Assembly: GCF_002563695.1 (NCBI RefSeq)
Contig: NZ_PDJI01000004.1
Location: 3,596,001-3,660,000 of the forward strand
DNA: 64,000 nt
DNA from: Georgenia soli
GTDB taxonomy: Bacteria; Actinomycetota; Actinomycetes; Actinomycetales; Actinomycetaceae
Reading direction: 5' to 3'
Part shown: positions 1 to 7,482 of the stretch, in pieces
How the letters are laid out: every line of letters starts with the position of its first letter
How positions within the stretch are numbered: position 1 is the first letter of the stretch
Notes under the pieces: generated by a model
Database searches by the model: none
What the model was told of the DNA's origin: nothing
Seen by the model: only the letters and a program-made list of their open reading frames with translations
Position numbers and translations under genes: made by a program

Positions 1-176
1 CGACGACGCTGCGCCATCACAGCCTCCCGATCCGAGACTTTCCCATCGTCGCAGCACCGGTCGTCCAGACAGAGGGTCCAACGGCCCATGCCGCGGCGAG
101 GAGAAGCTCAAAGGTTCACCGCCGTCCGTCGGCGGTGATCACCACAGCGCCCAAGCGGCCTCCGCCGAAAAGCGAC

Positions 177-554
177 CTACTTCCGGGATCTCCCCAGCAG
201 CCGCCCGAGGAAGCCGGGCTCCGGCGGTTCTTCCTCTTCCTCGTTCTCCGGGTCGTGGACGACGAGTCCGAGCTCGGTGGCCCGTGCGCAGACCTGCTCG
301 ACGACGTCGACGTCGAAGTCCCAGGAGAGGTTGAGCAGGAGATAGTGCGACTCGCGCCCCTCCGGCCCGGTGACCGGCTCGCCCAGCTCAGGGCTCCAGG
401 GCTCGGCCATCTCGCCGAGCGCTGGCCAGCGCGTGAGGACCTCGCGTCTGAACTCGGCGACCGCCGGGTCGGGCGTGACGGTCGAGACGTCGTCGTCCAG
501 AAGGCGAGCGTGAGTGTCGTCGGCGTCCGCCGTCGAGGCGCTCCAGAAGCACAT
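177..554 (-). CDS. conserved hypothetical protein
   Basis: A 125-residue soluble protein that starts MCFWSAS and ends in a charged stretch (about 90-115, rich in Glu and Pro) followed by a basic tail (LLGRSRK). I do not recognise a family. The middle, with LLLNLSWDFDVDVVEQV, looks like a small alpha/beta fold, and there is no signal peptide or membrane segment. I chose the ATG at 554 because the reverse strand carries GGTGGGA a few bases before it. An in-frame TTG at 602 would add 16 residues with no better ribosome site. Coding is supported by strong third-position GC and an uninterrupted frame. Nothing nearby hints at its function. Confidence 0.6.
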   Translation of the reverse strand: MCFWSASTADADDTHARLLDDDVSTVTPDPAVAEFRREVLTRWPALGEMAEPWSPELGEPVTGPEGRESHYLLLNLSWDFDVDVVEQVCARATELGLVVHDPENEEEEEPPEPGFLGRLLGRSRK

Positions 555-630
555 GGTGTATCCCACCGGCGAATCATGATGCCGACGGTCCGTAACGGTC
601 AACGGTTCGATGCGAGCAGGTTGGCGCTCT

Positions 631-1080
631 TCAGGCGGCGGCTGCCTCCCGGGCCCGCGTCCCGATCACGACATACGCCAGCGCCGTGAGCGCGTGCATG
701 CTCGTGAGCAGCGCGCCAGTGACGGCGTCATGGGCGTTCATGAACACGAACGGCATGCTGACGGCGGCGAGGGTGACGCCCGCGACGGTCAGGACGGTCA
801 CCCACCGGCGGGAGCGACGGGCGACGAGCGCCAGCACGAGAGCGCCGACCGCGAGGGGTACCGCCGTCTTCCACGCGACGTCGCCCGGGATGACCAGGTG
901 ATTGGGTGCCCCGGCGCCCGGGTCCACCAGGAGCGTGGCGTCCGTCCACCGGCCGACGGCGTAGAGCCCGAGGTTCGCCGCGGTGGCCGCCGCGATGCTG
1001 ATCGCGGTCAGCCAGGCGTACCGCCCGGGACGGTGGTCGGCCTGCGGTGAGGTACGGGCGTGAACGGTCGAGGTGGTCAT
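631..1080 (-). CDS. DUF6069-like four-helix membrane protein
   Basis: A 149-residue integral membrane protein with four predicted spans: about 20-40 (AWLTAISIAAATAANLGLY), 70-90, 95-118 and 122-145. A short extracytoplasmic loop contains a Pro/Gly-rich stretch. The layout resembles the small DUF6069 family of actinobacterial membrane proteins, whose function is unknown. The start at 1080 (MTTSTV) is preceded by GGAGG on the coding strand at good spacing. An upstream in-frame ATG at 1119 has no such site. The C-terminus ends in AREAAAA. No operon partner is evident. Confidence 0.65.
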   Translation of the reverse strand: MTTSTVHARTSPQADHRPGRYAWLTAISIAAATAANLGLYAVGRWTDATLLVDPGAGAPNHLVIPGDVAWKTAVPLAVGALVLALVARRSRRWVTVLTVAGVTLAAVSMPFVFMNAHDAVTGALLTSMHALTALAYVVIGTRAREAAAA

Positions 1081-1614
1081 GGTGTGGTCCTCCGAGATGG
1101 ATCCGTCATGGTTCGGCATCTCTAGGACGAGACAGACGACCAGGTTGTGACATCAGGACGACCACCGTCGGCGTCGGAGTCGACAGAAAAGCGCCGCCGG
1201 GTAGGCGTGCTCCACAAGCCTGGCGGGGCCCGCGGTGCGGTGCACCGGCTGGCGGGGCAGAGTGCTGCCCCTGCCCGGAGGGAAACGCGCTGTCGGGGAC
1301 AGGCGCGACGGTTCCGCGTCAGCCCGACGTGACACACACCGGACCGCCGGCCGCACGTAGGAGGCGGGCCGAACGCGGGCACGTGCGTAATCAGCTCCGG
1401 CGGCTCGTGCACCTCGAACGGGACACCGAGCTGGGCCACCTATCTAGTTCGCCGCCAGCTCGTCGACCGAATCTGCGCCGGCGGAGCACTCACATGTCCA
1501 CGGGAGGGATAGCCGACCGAGACGCCGTAGAACCAGGCGACCTTGTGCAGCTCGTCCGGCCTGCGGCCCGCGGACCGCCCGGACCCGCTGACCGTCTTAC
1601 GAGTCGCCAACGGG
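1081..1614. other. 534-bp stretch with no intact gene
   Basis: No reading frame here has convincing coding character. The only recognisable piece is a short possible relic of a WYL-type regulator near 1381-1439. The part next to 1080 must carry the promoter of the DUF6069-like gene. I see no clear terminator for the Ltp-domain gene ending at 1615. Confidence 0.5.
1381..1439 (-). pseudogene. possible C-terminal relic of a WYL-domain regulator
   Basis: Read on the minus strand from the GTG at 1439, the first residues are LGVPFEVHEPPELITHV. This resembles the end of WYL-domain (YafY-type) transcriptional regulators, where an F-E-V-x-x-P-P-E-L stretch precedes a final helix. Downstream the frame turns into low-complexity Arg/Cys/Pro sequence unlike a protein, and upstream I find no WYL or helix-turn-helix sequence. 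The match is short, so this could be chance. Confidence 0.3.
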
Positions 1615-2469
1615 CTACAGACCCGTCTGGTCCACCCCGTAGGTGGCCTGCTCGGGTGTGAAGCCCTCGAAGATGAGCTGTTCGATCAAGCCGCTGCGCG
1701 AGAACGAGGTGAAGTCGAGGTACTGCGCGGCCGACTTGGCCGCCTGCTCGTTCCAGTCGACCGTCAGGTGGTCAACACCCCAGGTGGCGTCCTCGGTCGA
1801 GAAACCCTCGAACTCGAGCTGACCGATCAGGCCGGAGCGTGAGAAGGCGGTGAAGGCGAGGTAGTCCTCGGCGGAACGCTTGGCGTTCTGCTGCGCGACC
1901 GTCCCTGCCGCAGCCGCCTCTTCCGCGGCCTTCTTGGCGGCTTCCTCCTCCGCAGCCTTCCGTGCGGCCTCCTCCTCGGCGGCCTTCTTGGCGGCTTCCT
2001 CTTCTGCCGCCTTCTTCGCCGCTTCTTCCTCGGCGGCTTGCTTCGAGGCCTCCTCGGCAGCGACCCGTTCGGCCTCGGCCTTGGACGCCTCCTCGGCGGC
2101 CGCGTCCTTGGTGGATGCTGCGGTCGCCTCGACGTTGGTAGGGGCCGCGATCGGCTCGCCCTCGTCACCGCCGGCGACGGCGCCGATGATGCCGAAGAAG
2201 AACAGCAGGCCGACGACCCCGCCCGGTAGGAGGAAGCGCTTCTTCTTGAACCAGGGCCGGGGTGGTCTGCCGGGCTGCCCGGGCGGCGGCACCGACGGGG
2301 GCTGGCCCCACGGCTGCCCGGCGGGCGGCTGCTGACCGGTGTTCGGGCCCCACGGCTGCCCGGCAGGCGGCTGCTGACCGGTGTTCGGGCCCCACGGCTG
2401 CCCGGCGGGCGGCTGCTCACCGGTGTTCGGGCCCCACGGCTGGCCGGGCGGAGGCGGGTACTGCGTCAT
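1615..2469 (-). CDS. proline-rich, single-span protein with two Ltp domains
   Basis: A 284-residue protein with four parts. Residues 1-70 are a Pro/Gly/Gln-rich cytoplasmic segment with near-identical 14-residue repeats (GQPWGPNTGQQPPA). A basic patch (FKKKR) and one membrane span follow at about 75-98 (LLPGGVVGLLFFFGIIGAV). Next comes an Ala/Glu/Lys helix built from EEAAKKAA heptads (about 120-195). Two similar C-terminal modules each contain an AxxYLxFTxFSRSGLIxQLxFEGF core and an ATxGVD motif. These modules match the Ltp (host cell surface-exposed lipoprotein) domain, known from phage TP-J34 superinfection-exclusion lipoprotein. Here the anchor is a membrane span, not a lipobox. The start is set by AAAGGAG just before the ATG at 2469. 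Confidence 0.8.
   Translation of the reverse strand: MTQYPPPPGQPWGPNTGEQPPAGQPWGPNTGQQPPAGQPWGPNTGQQPPAGQPWGQPPSVPPPGQPGRPPRPWFKKKRFLLPGGVVGLLFFFGIIGAVAGGDEGEPIAAPTNVEATAASTKDAAAEEASKAEAERVAAEEASKQAAEEEAAKKAAEEEAAKKAAEEEAARKAAEEEAAKKAAEEAAAAGTVAQQNAKRSAEDYLAFTAFSRSGLIGQLEFEGFSTEDATWGVDHLTVDWNEQAAKSAAQYLDFTSFSRSGLIEQLIFEGFTPEQATYGVDQTGL
2305..2452. repeat. 42-bp in-frame tandem repeats
   Basis: About three and a half copies of a 42-bp unit (copies beginning near 2339, 2381 and 2423, with a partial copy at 2305-2338) encode the 14-residue Gly-Gln-Pro repeats at the N-terminus of the Ltp-domain protein. Copies differ by only one to three bases, so copy number is likely to vary between strains. 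Confidence 0.85.
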
Positions 2470-2777
2470 GACATGCTCCTTTGTCGCGATGCGCGGGGTG
2501 TCGTCGGCTGGCCGACGTCGAGGCTGCATCCGGAGCCGCGGTGCCTCTCGGGTGTGGCCGTGGTGCTGAAGGTTTCGATTCACGGACGACTTCGTCCACT
2601 ACACCCTTGATATCGCACCGTCACCGTCCGTGTGGGTGAAAACGGAATGCAACTTCGGTCCCCGGGCTCCGGGTTTCGATCCCCTCGTCGCTGACTCCCT
2701 CGGGCGGGGGAGCGGAACGTGGGCGGACCACCGTGACGGGTGATCCGCTCGCGCCCGCGGCCGACAACTGTGGAGGT
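2470..2777. other. 308-bp divergent intergenic region
   Basis: This stretch separates the Ltp-domain gene (minus) from the membrane-protein gene (plus) and must carry both promoters. I see no clear sigma-70 boxes, riboswitch or conserved palindrome. The only obvious signals are the two ribosome sites at its ends (AAAGGAG for the minus gene and GGAGG at 2772-2776 for the plus gene). Confidence 0.5.
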
Positions 2778-3842
2778 ATGAGACACGCAACCTTTGCCAC
2801 CGCGTACTGGACCCTCGCCGCCGGCGCCGGGCTGCTGCTCGCCGCGACCGGCACCGACCTCGCGCTCGCCGAGCGTCTGCCCACCCCGACGGCGGCGCTC
2901 GCCGGGCTCCTGCCGCTGCCCGTCTTCCTCGTCCTGGCCGCGGCGCTGGCCGCCGTGCTCGCCGGGACGGCCGGGCGGTTCGCCACGGACCGTCGCACCG
3001 GCGGCGGCGGAACCGGCCGGTCGCGATCGGGCGTTGGCCTGGTGGTCGCTGGAGCCGTCGCAAGCGGGGTCCTCGTCCTGCTCACGCTGACCGCCGGTCT
3101 CCTGGCGCTCGTCGGGTACCTGCCCCTCGCCGTGGTCATGGCGCCCTTCCACGAAGGCATGCGCGACTCGCTCGTGCGCACGGTCGACGCCAGTCTGGTC
3201 GTCCAGCTCATCGTGGTCGTCGGCGTGCTGCTGTGGGGCGCGGCCGCTCGCGAGCACCTGCGGCGCCACCCCGTACCTGTGCCGGCGTGGGCGCGGCCCG
3301 ACGCCGCGGCTCGGTGGGGGAGGTGGGCCGTGGCGGTCGCCGTCGTGCCGCCGCTGGCGTACGCGCTCACCCGGTTCGTCTGGATGTTCTACCCGCTGGG
3401 GTTCGACCGGGAGTTCTGGGAGACGTCGCGGGTTGAAGGCGGTCTTCTGGCGGGCGTCTGGCTCGGCGCGTTCGCCGTCCTGGGGGCCATCCTCACGATC
3501 GGGCTCGTCCAGCGCTGGGGCGAGATCGTGCCCGCCTGGGTGCCGGTCATCAGTGGTCGCCGGGTGCCGCCCGCGGCCGCCGTTGTCCCCGCCACGTTCG
3601 TCTCCATCGTCGTCACCCCCGCGGGCATCTCCATGTTCCGCCAGGCGATGGACGGTGACATGGCCACCGAGATCATCGAGAACTGGGCGGCTGCCGGACC
3701 GACGTTCTTGTGGCCCGTGTGGGGGCTGGCTCTCGGTGCCGCCACGCTGGCGTACGCACTGCGGCGCCGTGGCGAGCCTGGATCCGGCCCGTCCAGGCGC
3801 CGCGGTAGCGGTGACGCCGCGAGCCCAGATGCTGGACTCTGA
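2778..3842 (+). CDS. multi-span integral membrane protein of unknown function
   Basis: A 354-residue membrane protein with about seven to eight predicted spans, at roughly 8-28, 35-60, 85-110, 130-155, 185-205, 235-260, 270-295 and 310-335. It has short basic cytoplasmic loops and a basic tail (RRRGEPGSGPSRRRGSG). I recognise no catalytic or transport motif and cannot name a family. The start at 2778 is supported by GGAGG five bases upstream; a GTG/ATG-type start further upstream is not supported. The gene stands alone and converges on the sugar locus, separated by a strong hairpin. Confidence 0.7.
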   Translation: MRHATFATAYWTLAAGAGLLLAATGTDLALAERLPTPTAALAGLLPLPVFLVLAAALAAVLAGTAGRFATDRRTGGGGTGRSRSGVGLVVAGAVASGVLVLLTLTAGLLALVGYLPLAVVMAPFHEGMRDSLVRTVDASLVVQLIVVVGVLLWGAAAREHLRRHPVPVPAWARPDAAARWGRWAVAVAVVPPLAYALTRFVWMFYPLGFDREFWETSRVEGGLLAGVWLGAFAVLGAILTIGLVQRWGEIVPAWVPVISGRRVPPAAAVVPATFVSIVVTPAGISMFRQAMDGDMATEIIENWAAAGPTFLWPVWGLALGAATLAYALRRRGEPGSGPSRRRGSGDAASPDAGL

Positions 3843-3849
3843 AGGCGAC

Positions 3850-3890
3850 GATGCCGGCGGTCGGACCGGAAAGGGTAGGCCGCCGGCATC
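3850..3890. terminator. hairpin between convergent genes
   Basis: GATGCCGGCGG (3850-3860) pairs perfectly with CCGCCGGCATC (3880-3890) around a 19-base loop, between the stop codons of two convergent genes (3842 and 3909). There is no strong U-tract, as is common in high-GC actinobacteria. It can act in both directions. Confidence 0.65.
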
Positions 3891-3908
3891 CGTTGTAAGC
3901 CCTGGGGC

Positions 3909-4640
3909 TCAGCCCCAGATCGCCTCACTCATGGGGCGCAACGCCACCTCGTAGACACGCATGTTCCTCGGCCGCGTGACGGTGTAGACGGCGAGATCGG
4001 CGACGTCGTCGGCGGACATCATGGCCTGCACGGTGGGGTCGTCGTGCGAACGTCCCCGGTCGTCGCCCACAGCGAACTCTGTGTGCACCCCGCCGGGGCA
4101 GAGGATGCTCACCCGGATGCCCTTGTCCCGCAGCTCGCCGTCGAGGGCCCGGGACAGGCCCACCTGGCCGAACTTCGAGGCGCAGTACACCGCCTCCCCG
4201 GGGAAGCCGCGGCGGCCCGCCTCGCTCGCGAGGCTGACGAGGTCACCTGGCTTGCCCGAGGCGATCATCATCGGCAGGACCGCGTCGTACAGGTAGATGG
4301 TGCCGAGGAGGTTCGTGGCGATCATCTCCTGGCTTCGCTCGATGGGCGTGTCCACGAAGTCGGCGTAGTGGCCCACGCCCGCGTTGGCCACCGCAATCGA
4401 CGGCACCCCAAGCTCGTCGCGGCACCGGTCGACCGCCGCGACCACGTCGTGGTGGTTCGCAACGTCGCAGGAGATGCCCAAGGCCCCCGGCACGCCCTCG
4501 GTGCTGCCCGAGCGCGAGAGCATCGCGACCTTCGCACCTGCGTCGGAAAGGCGGCGGGACAGCGACAGCCCGATCCCCTTGCTCGCCCCGGTCACGACGG
4601 CGACCCGACCTTCGAGGCTCGTCTCCGTACTCATGTTCAT
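3909..4640 (-). CDS. short-chain dehydrogenase/reductase (SDR), last gene of the sugar locus
   Basis: A 243-residue classical SDR. The Rossmann motif TGASKGIG lies at about 16-23, the NAG segment at about 87-89, and the catalytic Ser and Tyr-x-x-x-Lys appear in SLASEAGRRGFPGEAVYCASK (about 138-158). It should be a soluble NAD(P)-dependent alcohol or sugar oxidoreductase. As the last gene of a fucose-type locus it may oxidise the sugar or reduce the lactaldehyde formed by the aldolase; neither can be told from sequence. I chose the ATG at 4640 (MNMSTETS) because AAGGAG sits 6-7 bases before it. An earlier ATG at 4688 overlaps the isomerase stop as TGATG and would add 16 residues through translational coupling. 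Confidence 0.85.
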   Translation of the reverse strand: MNMSTETSLEGRVAVVTGASKGIGLSLSRRLSDAGAKVAMLSRSGSTEGVPGALGISCDVANHHDVVAAVDRCRDELGVPSIAVANAGVGHYADFVDTPIERSQEMIATNLLGTIYLYDAVLPMMIASGKPGDLVSLASEAGRRGFPGEAVYCASKFGQVGLSRALDGELRDKGIRVSILCPGGVHTEFAVGDDRGRSHDDPTVQAMMSADDVADLAVYTVTRPRNMRVYEVALRPMSEAIWG

Positions 4641-4687
4641 CGTCTCTCCTTCAGGAGTTGTCATGGCGTCCGCACGATCACCGGCCA

Positions 4688-6328
4688 TCAGAGGTCCACC
4701 TCGCCGCAGAGGTGCACCTTCACGCCGAGGGCCTCGAACATCGCTGCCTTGGCGGTGAGTGCCTTCAGGGCGGTCTCCTCGTCGGGCACGTAGACAACGA
4801 GGTTGTGGTTCGACTTGTGGCGTGCCATGAACTGGTCACGAGTGATGCCTCGCAGCACCACGTGGGAGATGGGCCACTCCGGGTTGGTGAGGTTGGACCG
4901 CCGCTCGGTCTCCTCCTCCGGCAGCGCGACGACGTCGGCGATTCCCATGTCGACGTGCAGCTCGCCGTCCTCGATGAAGACGCGGGACCACACGTTGATG
5001 CCCGGCTTCGCAACGCCCTTGAGGGTTGCGCCGCCCTTGGGGAAGAACACCGGGTCCTGACGCCACGCCTCCGCGGAGGCGTACCCGTTCGGCAGGTGCG
5101 ATGCCGGCACGGAGCCGGAGATCTCGTAGACCCAGACGAACTCGCCCTCGTACTCGTCACCCCAGCGGATGTCGTGCAACGTGTTTGCCGGGTCGAGCCC
5201 CATCGCGTTGAAGACGCGGTTCGTCACCAGCGAGTCCACCCCGACGCCCTCGTCCACCTCGTTGAAGCACGGCAGCGCCTGGCCCTCGTAGAGGACGCGG
5301 GAGCCGTCCCGGCTCGTCACCTCGGGCCGCTCCACGTTGTTGAGCAGGCCCTCGACGAGGTCGGATGCGGGGGACAGGTTCTTCAGGCCCTGCTGGTACT
5401 GGATACCGATGGCGTCCAGCCCGAAGTCGTCGGCGAGCCGCAGAGCCGCGATGTACATCTTGTACTGCCAGGTGAGCTGCTCCTCGGTGAGCTCGGTGGC
5501 GTCGTCGGTGCCCAGCTTGAAGGTCATCCCGCGGTCGCGGAGCCACTGCCCGACGGCCGCGGCCTCCTCGTCCGGGACCGTCAGCATCTGGGCCCAGAGC
5601 TCGGACTGGGAGAGGCGCTCCTTGTACATGCCCATCGGGTTGAGGAGCTCGTCGTCGATGATGGCGTTGTACATGCCCATGCAGCCCTCGTCGAAGACGC
5701 CGAGGATCGCCTTGTCGTTCTTCAGCTGCTTGGCCAGCGCAACACCGAGGCGCTTCTCCTCCGACTCGGGGAGCTGCGGCAGTGCTCGCACGTGCGAGGC
5801 GTCGTGCTCCACCTTGCCAGTTCGCAGCCAGCTGCGGATGCCGTCGCGGAACCACTCGTCGGTGCCGTCGACAGACCAGATGGTCGAGTAGGGGATGTCC
5901 GCCTTCGTCAGAGAGGCGTTGAGGTTGGCCAGGCCGACCAGGCCCGGCCAGTCGGGAGCGAAGTTCGCGACGGTGAGCACAGGCCCCTCGTGGTCGCGCA
6001 GTCCGGGCAGGACGTGGTGGGAGTACTGCCAGGTGCAGATGACGACGACGAGCGGCGCCTCCTTGGGGATGTGTCGGAACACCTCCATGCCCTCGGCCTG
6101 CGTCGTCACGAAACCGTGCCCCTTCTCGGGGTCGACGTCGAACGCGCGGGTGACGCTCCAGCCCTCCTCCGCAAGGACATCGGTGATGACCTGCTCGAAG
6201 GCCTTCTGCGTGGGCCAGCCGGCGATGTTGGCGGGCTCGCGCAGATCACCGCCGGTGGTGAGGTAGACGGTGTTCGCCTCCAGCGCCGGCCGCGGGGCGA
6301 GCGTGGGGAAGGTGTACGTCGTTGTCAT
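4688..6328 (-). CDS. fucI: L-fucose isomerase family protein
   Basis: A 546-residue protein of the L-fucose/arabinose isomerase family (E. coli FucI is 591). It should convert an aldose such as L-fucose or D-arabinose to its ketose using Mn2+. The segment FDEGCMGMYNAIIDDE and the following NPMGMYKERLSQSEL are typical of the family. Candidate metal ligands are the Glu in FDEGC, the Asp in ASDLVEGLLN and the His in ISHVVLRGI; this assignment rests on family knowledge. The start at 6328 (MTTTYTF) follows AGGAGATC. It sits between the FucU mutarotase and SDR genes, as expected for a fucose or arabinose catabolic operon. It is shorter than E. coli FucI, so substrate may differ. Confidence 0.8.
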   Translation of the reverse strand: MTTTYTFPTLAPRPALEANTVYLTTGGDLREPANIAGWPTQKAFEQVITDVLAEEGWSVTRAFDVDPEKGHGFVTTQAEGMEVFRHIPKEAPLVVVICTWQYSHHVLPGLRDHEGPVLTVANFAPDWPGLVGLANLNASLTKADIPYSTIWSVDGTDEWFRDGIRSWLRTGKVEHDASHVRALPQLPESEEKRLGVALAKQLKNDKAILGVFDEGCMGMYNAIIDDELLNPMGMYKERLSQSELWAQMLTVPDEEAAAVGQWLRDRGMTFKLGTDDATELTEEQLTWQYKMYIAALRLADDFGLDAIGIQYQQGLKNLSPASDLVEGLLNNVERPEVTSRDGSRVLYEGQALPCFNEVDEGVGVDSLVTNRVFNAMGLDPANTLHDIRWGDEYEGEFVWVYEISGSVPASHLPNGYASAEAWRQDPVFFPKGGATLKGVAKPGINVWSRVFIEDGELHVDMGIADVVALPEEETERRSNLTNPEWPISHVVLRGITRDQFMARHKSNHNLVVYVPDEETALKALTAKAAMFEALGVKVHLCGEVDL

Positions 6329-6372
6329 GGGTGATCTCCTGTGGTTCTGCTGGTGGTCGATGGGGTGGGGTG

Positions 6373-6798
6373 TCAGTCGTTCGGGCCGCGCACCCCGACG
6401 GTGAGGAGGATGTTGGCGTAGAGCCGCTGGTCGCCCGTGGCGACGACGACGGCGAGGTCTCGCTCCCGGCACAGGTCGTAGAACTCGAACCGGCCGATCT
6501 GGCGCCACGGTGTCTCGTCGCCGAGGGTGGTGCGGTAGTCCTGGTGCGCCTCGACCGGCTCGCCGCCGTCGGGAACCATGACCGTGGCGAGCTCGATGGG
6601 GACGGTGGTGCGCAGGCGCTCGAGCACCTGGGTGACCGTGAGCGTTCCCGGCGCGAGGTTGAGGTAGACCCGCTCGGCCTCCGGGCGGGCACCGGTGGCA
6701 ACCGGGTAGTTGCCGTCCGCGATGAGGACGGTCGACCCGTGACCTGCCGCCGCAAGGGCGCCGATGAGCTGGGGGTGGGTGAGCTGTCCGTACAGCAT
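6373..6798 (-). CDS. fucU: RbsD/FucU family sugar mutarotase
   Basis: A 141-residue member of the RbsD/FucU family, which interconverts alpha and beta anomers of sugars such as L-fucose and ribose and forms a decameric ring. Visible family features are the early HPQLIGALAAAGHGSTVLIADGNYP block, with the conserved His in GHG and the Asp in ADGNYP, and the C-terminal TGDQRLYANILLTVGV, where the Tyr-Ala-Asn segment lines the active site. The start at 6798 is preceded by a weak AAGG. An in-frame extension to 6900 is Arg-rich and not protein-like. Its place directly before the isomerase supports a role feeding the correct anomer to that enzyme. Confidence 0.88.
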   Translation of the reverse strand: MLYGQLTHPQLIGALAAAGHGSTVLIADGNYPVATGARPEAERVYLNLAPGTLTVTQVLERLRTTVPIELATVMVPDGGEPVEAHQDYRTTLGDETPWRQIGRFEFYDLCRERDLAVVVATGDQRLYANILLTVGVRGPND

Positions 6799-6809
6799 TG
6801 CCTTGCCTC

Positions 6810-7475
6810 TCAGATGTGCTGCGCGACGACGTCGCGCATGTGGGCCTCGAAGACGTCCATGGCGGCGTCGGTGAGCTCGTCCGCGACGAGTTCGCGCCAC
6901 CGCGCCGGGCTGATGGTGAAACCGTCGACGCCGGCCTCGGCCATGTCGGCCACGTCCGCGGCGGACCGGATGGAGGCGACGAGCAGCCGGGTGGAGCTGC
7001 CGGCGGCGTCGAGCACGCGCTGCATGCCGATCGTCTGGGTGACGCCGTCGCGGCCGTTGTCGCTCATGCGGCCTACGTACGGGGCCACCCAGTCGGCGCC
7101 GGACTGGATCGCCGGGAGGATCTGCTCACGCTTGTACACGCCGGTGAGCAGGGTGGGGACCTGCTCAGCCTTGAGCCGGCGGACCAGGGCCAGGCCGGCG
7201 ACGCCGACCGGTACCTTGATCCCGACCTCGCCGCACCGCTCGCGCAGCAGTGCGGCGTGCTCGGCGAGCTCGTCCGGGGTAGACCCCCAGGTCTGGGCGA
7301 AGACCGTGCGTGCCCCGGCGCTGCGGAGCGTCTCGACGAGGTCCGGCAGGGTGTCGAGCGTGACCCCGGCCTGACGCAGCAGGGTGGGGTTGGTGGTGAC
7401 GCCGGAGAACAGTCCGGTCTCCAGGAGCGGGAGGACGTCCTCCTGCACGGCGCTGTCGATGAAGATGTCGAGCAT
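6810..7475 (-). CDS. fructose-6-phosphate aldolase/transaldolase-like protein
   Basis: A 221-residue small transaldolase of the TalC/FSA type. Motifs in order are an IDSA start to the first strand, GVTTNPTLL (about 24-32), the Schiff-base lysine in IKVPVG (about 85-90), LKAEQVPTLLTGVY and VAPYVGRMSD. Its length matches FSA (220) and it lacks the extensions of large transaldolases. Such enzymes cleave or join a three-carbon ketone unit through a lysine imine. A second aldolase of different mechanism (class II, 15309-15962) is in the same locus, so this one may act on another sugar phosphate. It lies seven bases after the xylulokinase-like gene and twelve before fucU. Confidence 0.85.
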   Translation of the reverse strand: MLDIFIDSAVQEDVLPLLETGLFSGVTTNPTLLRQAGVTLDTLPDLVETLRSAGARTVFAQTWGSTPDELAEHAALLRERCGEVGIKVPVGVAGLALVRRLKAEQVPTLLTGVYKREQILPAIQSGADWVAPYVGRMSDNGRDGVTQTIGMQRVLDAAGSSTRLLVASIRSAADVADMAEAGVDGFTISPARWRELVADELTDAAMDVFEAHMRDVVAQHI

Positions 7476-7482
7476 AGGTCCC

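Noticed and set aside
6246..6755. Minus-strand open frame across fucI and fucU
   Set aside because: It overlaps both real genes in another frame and encodes Ser/Arg-rich sequence.
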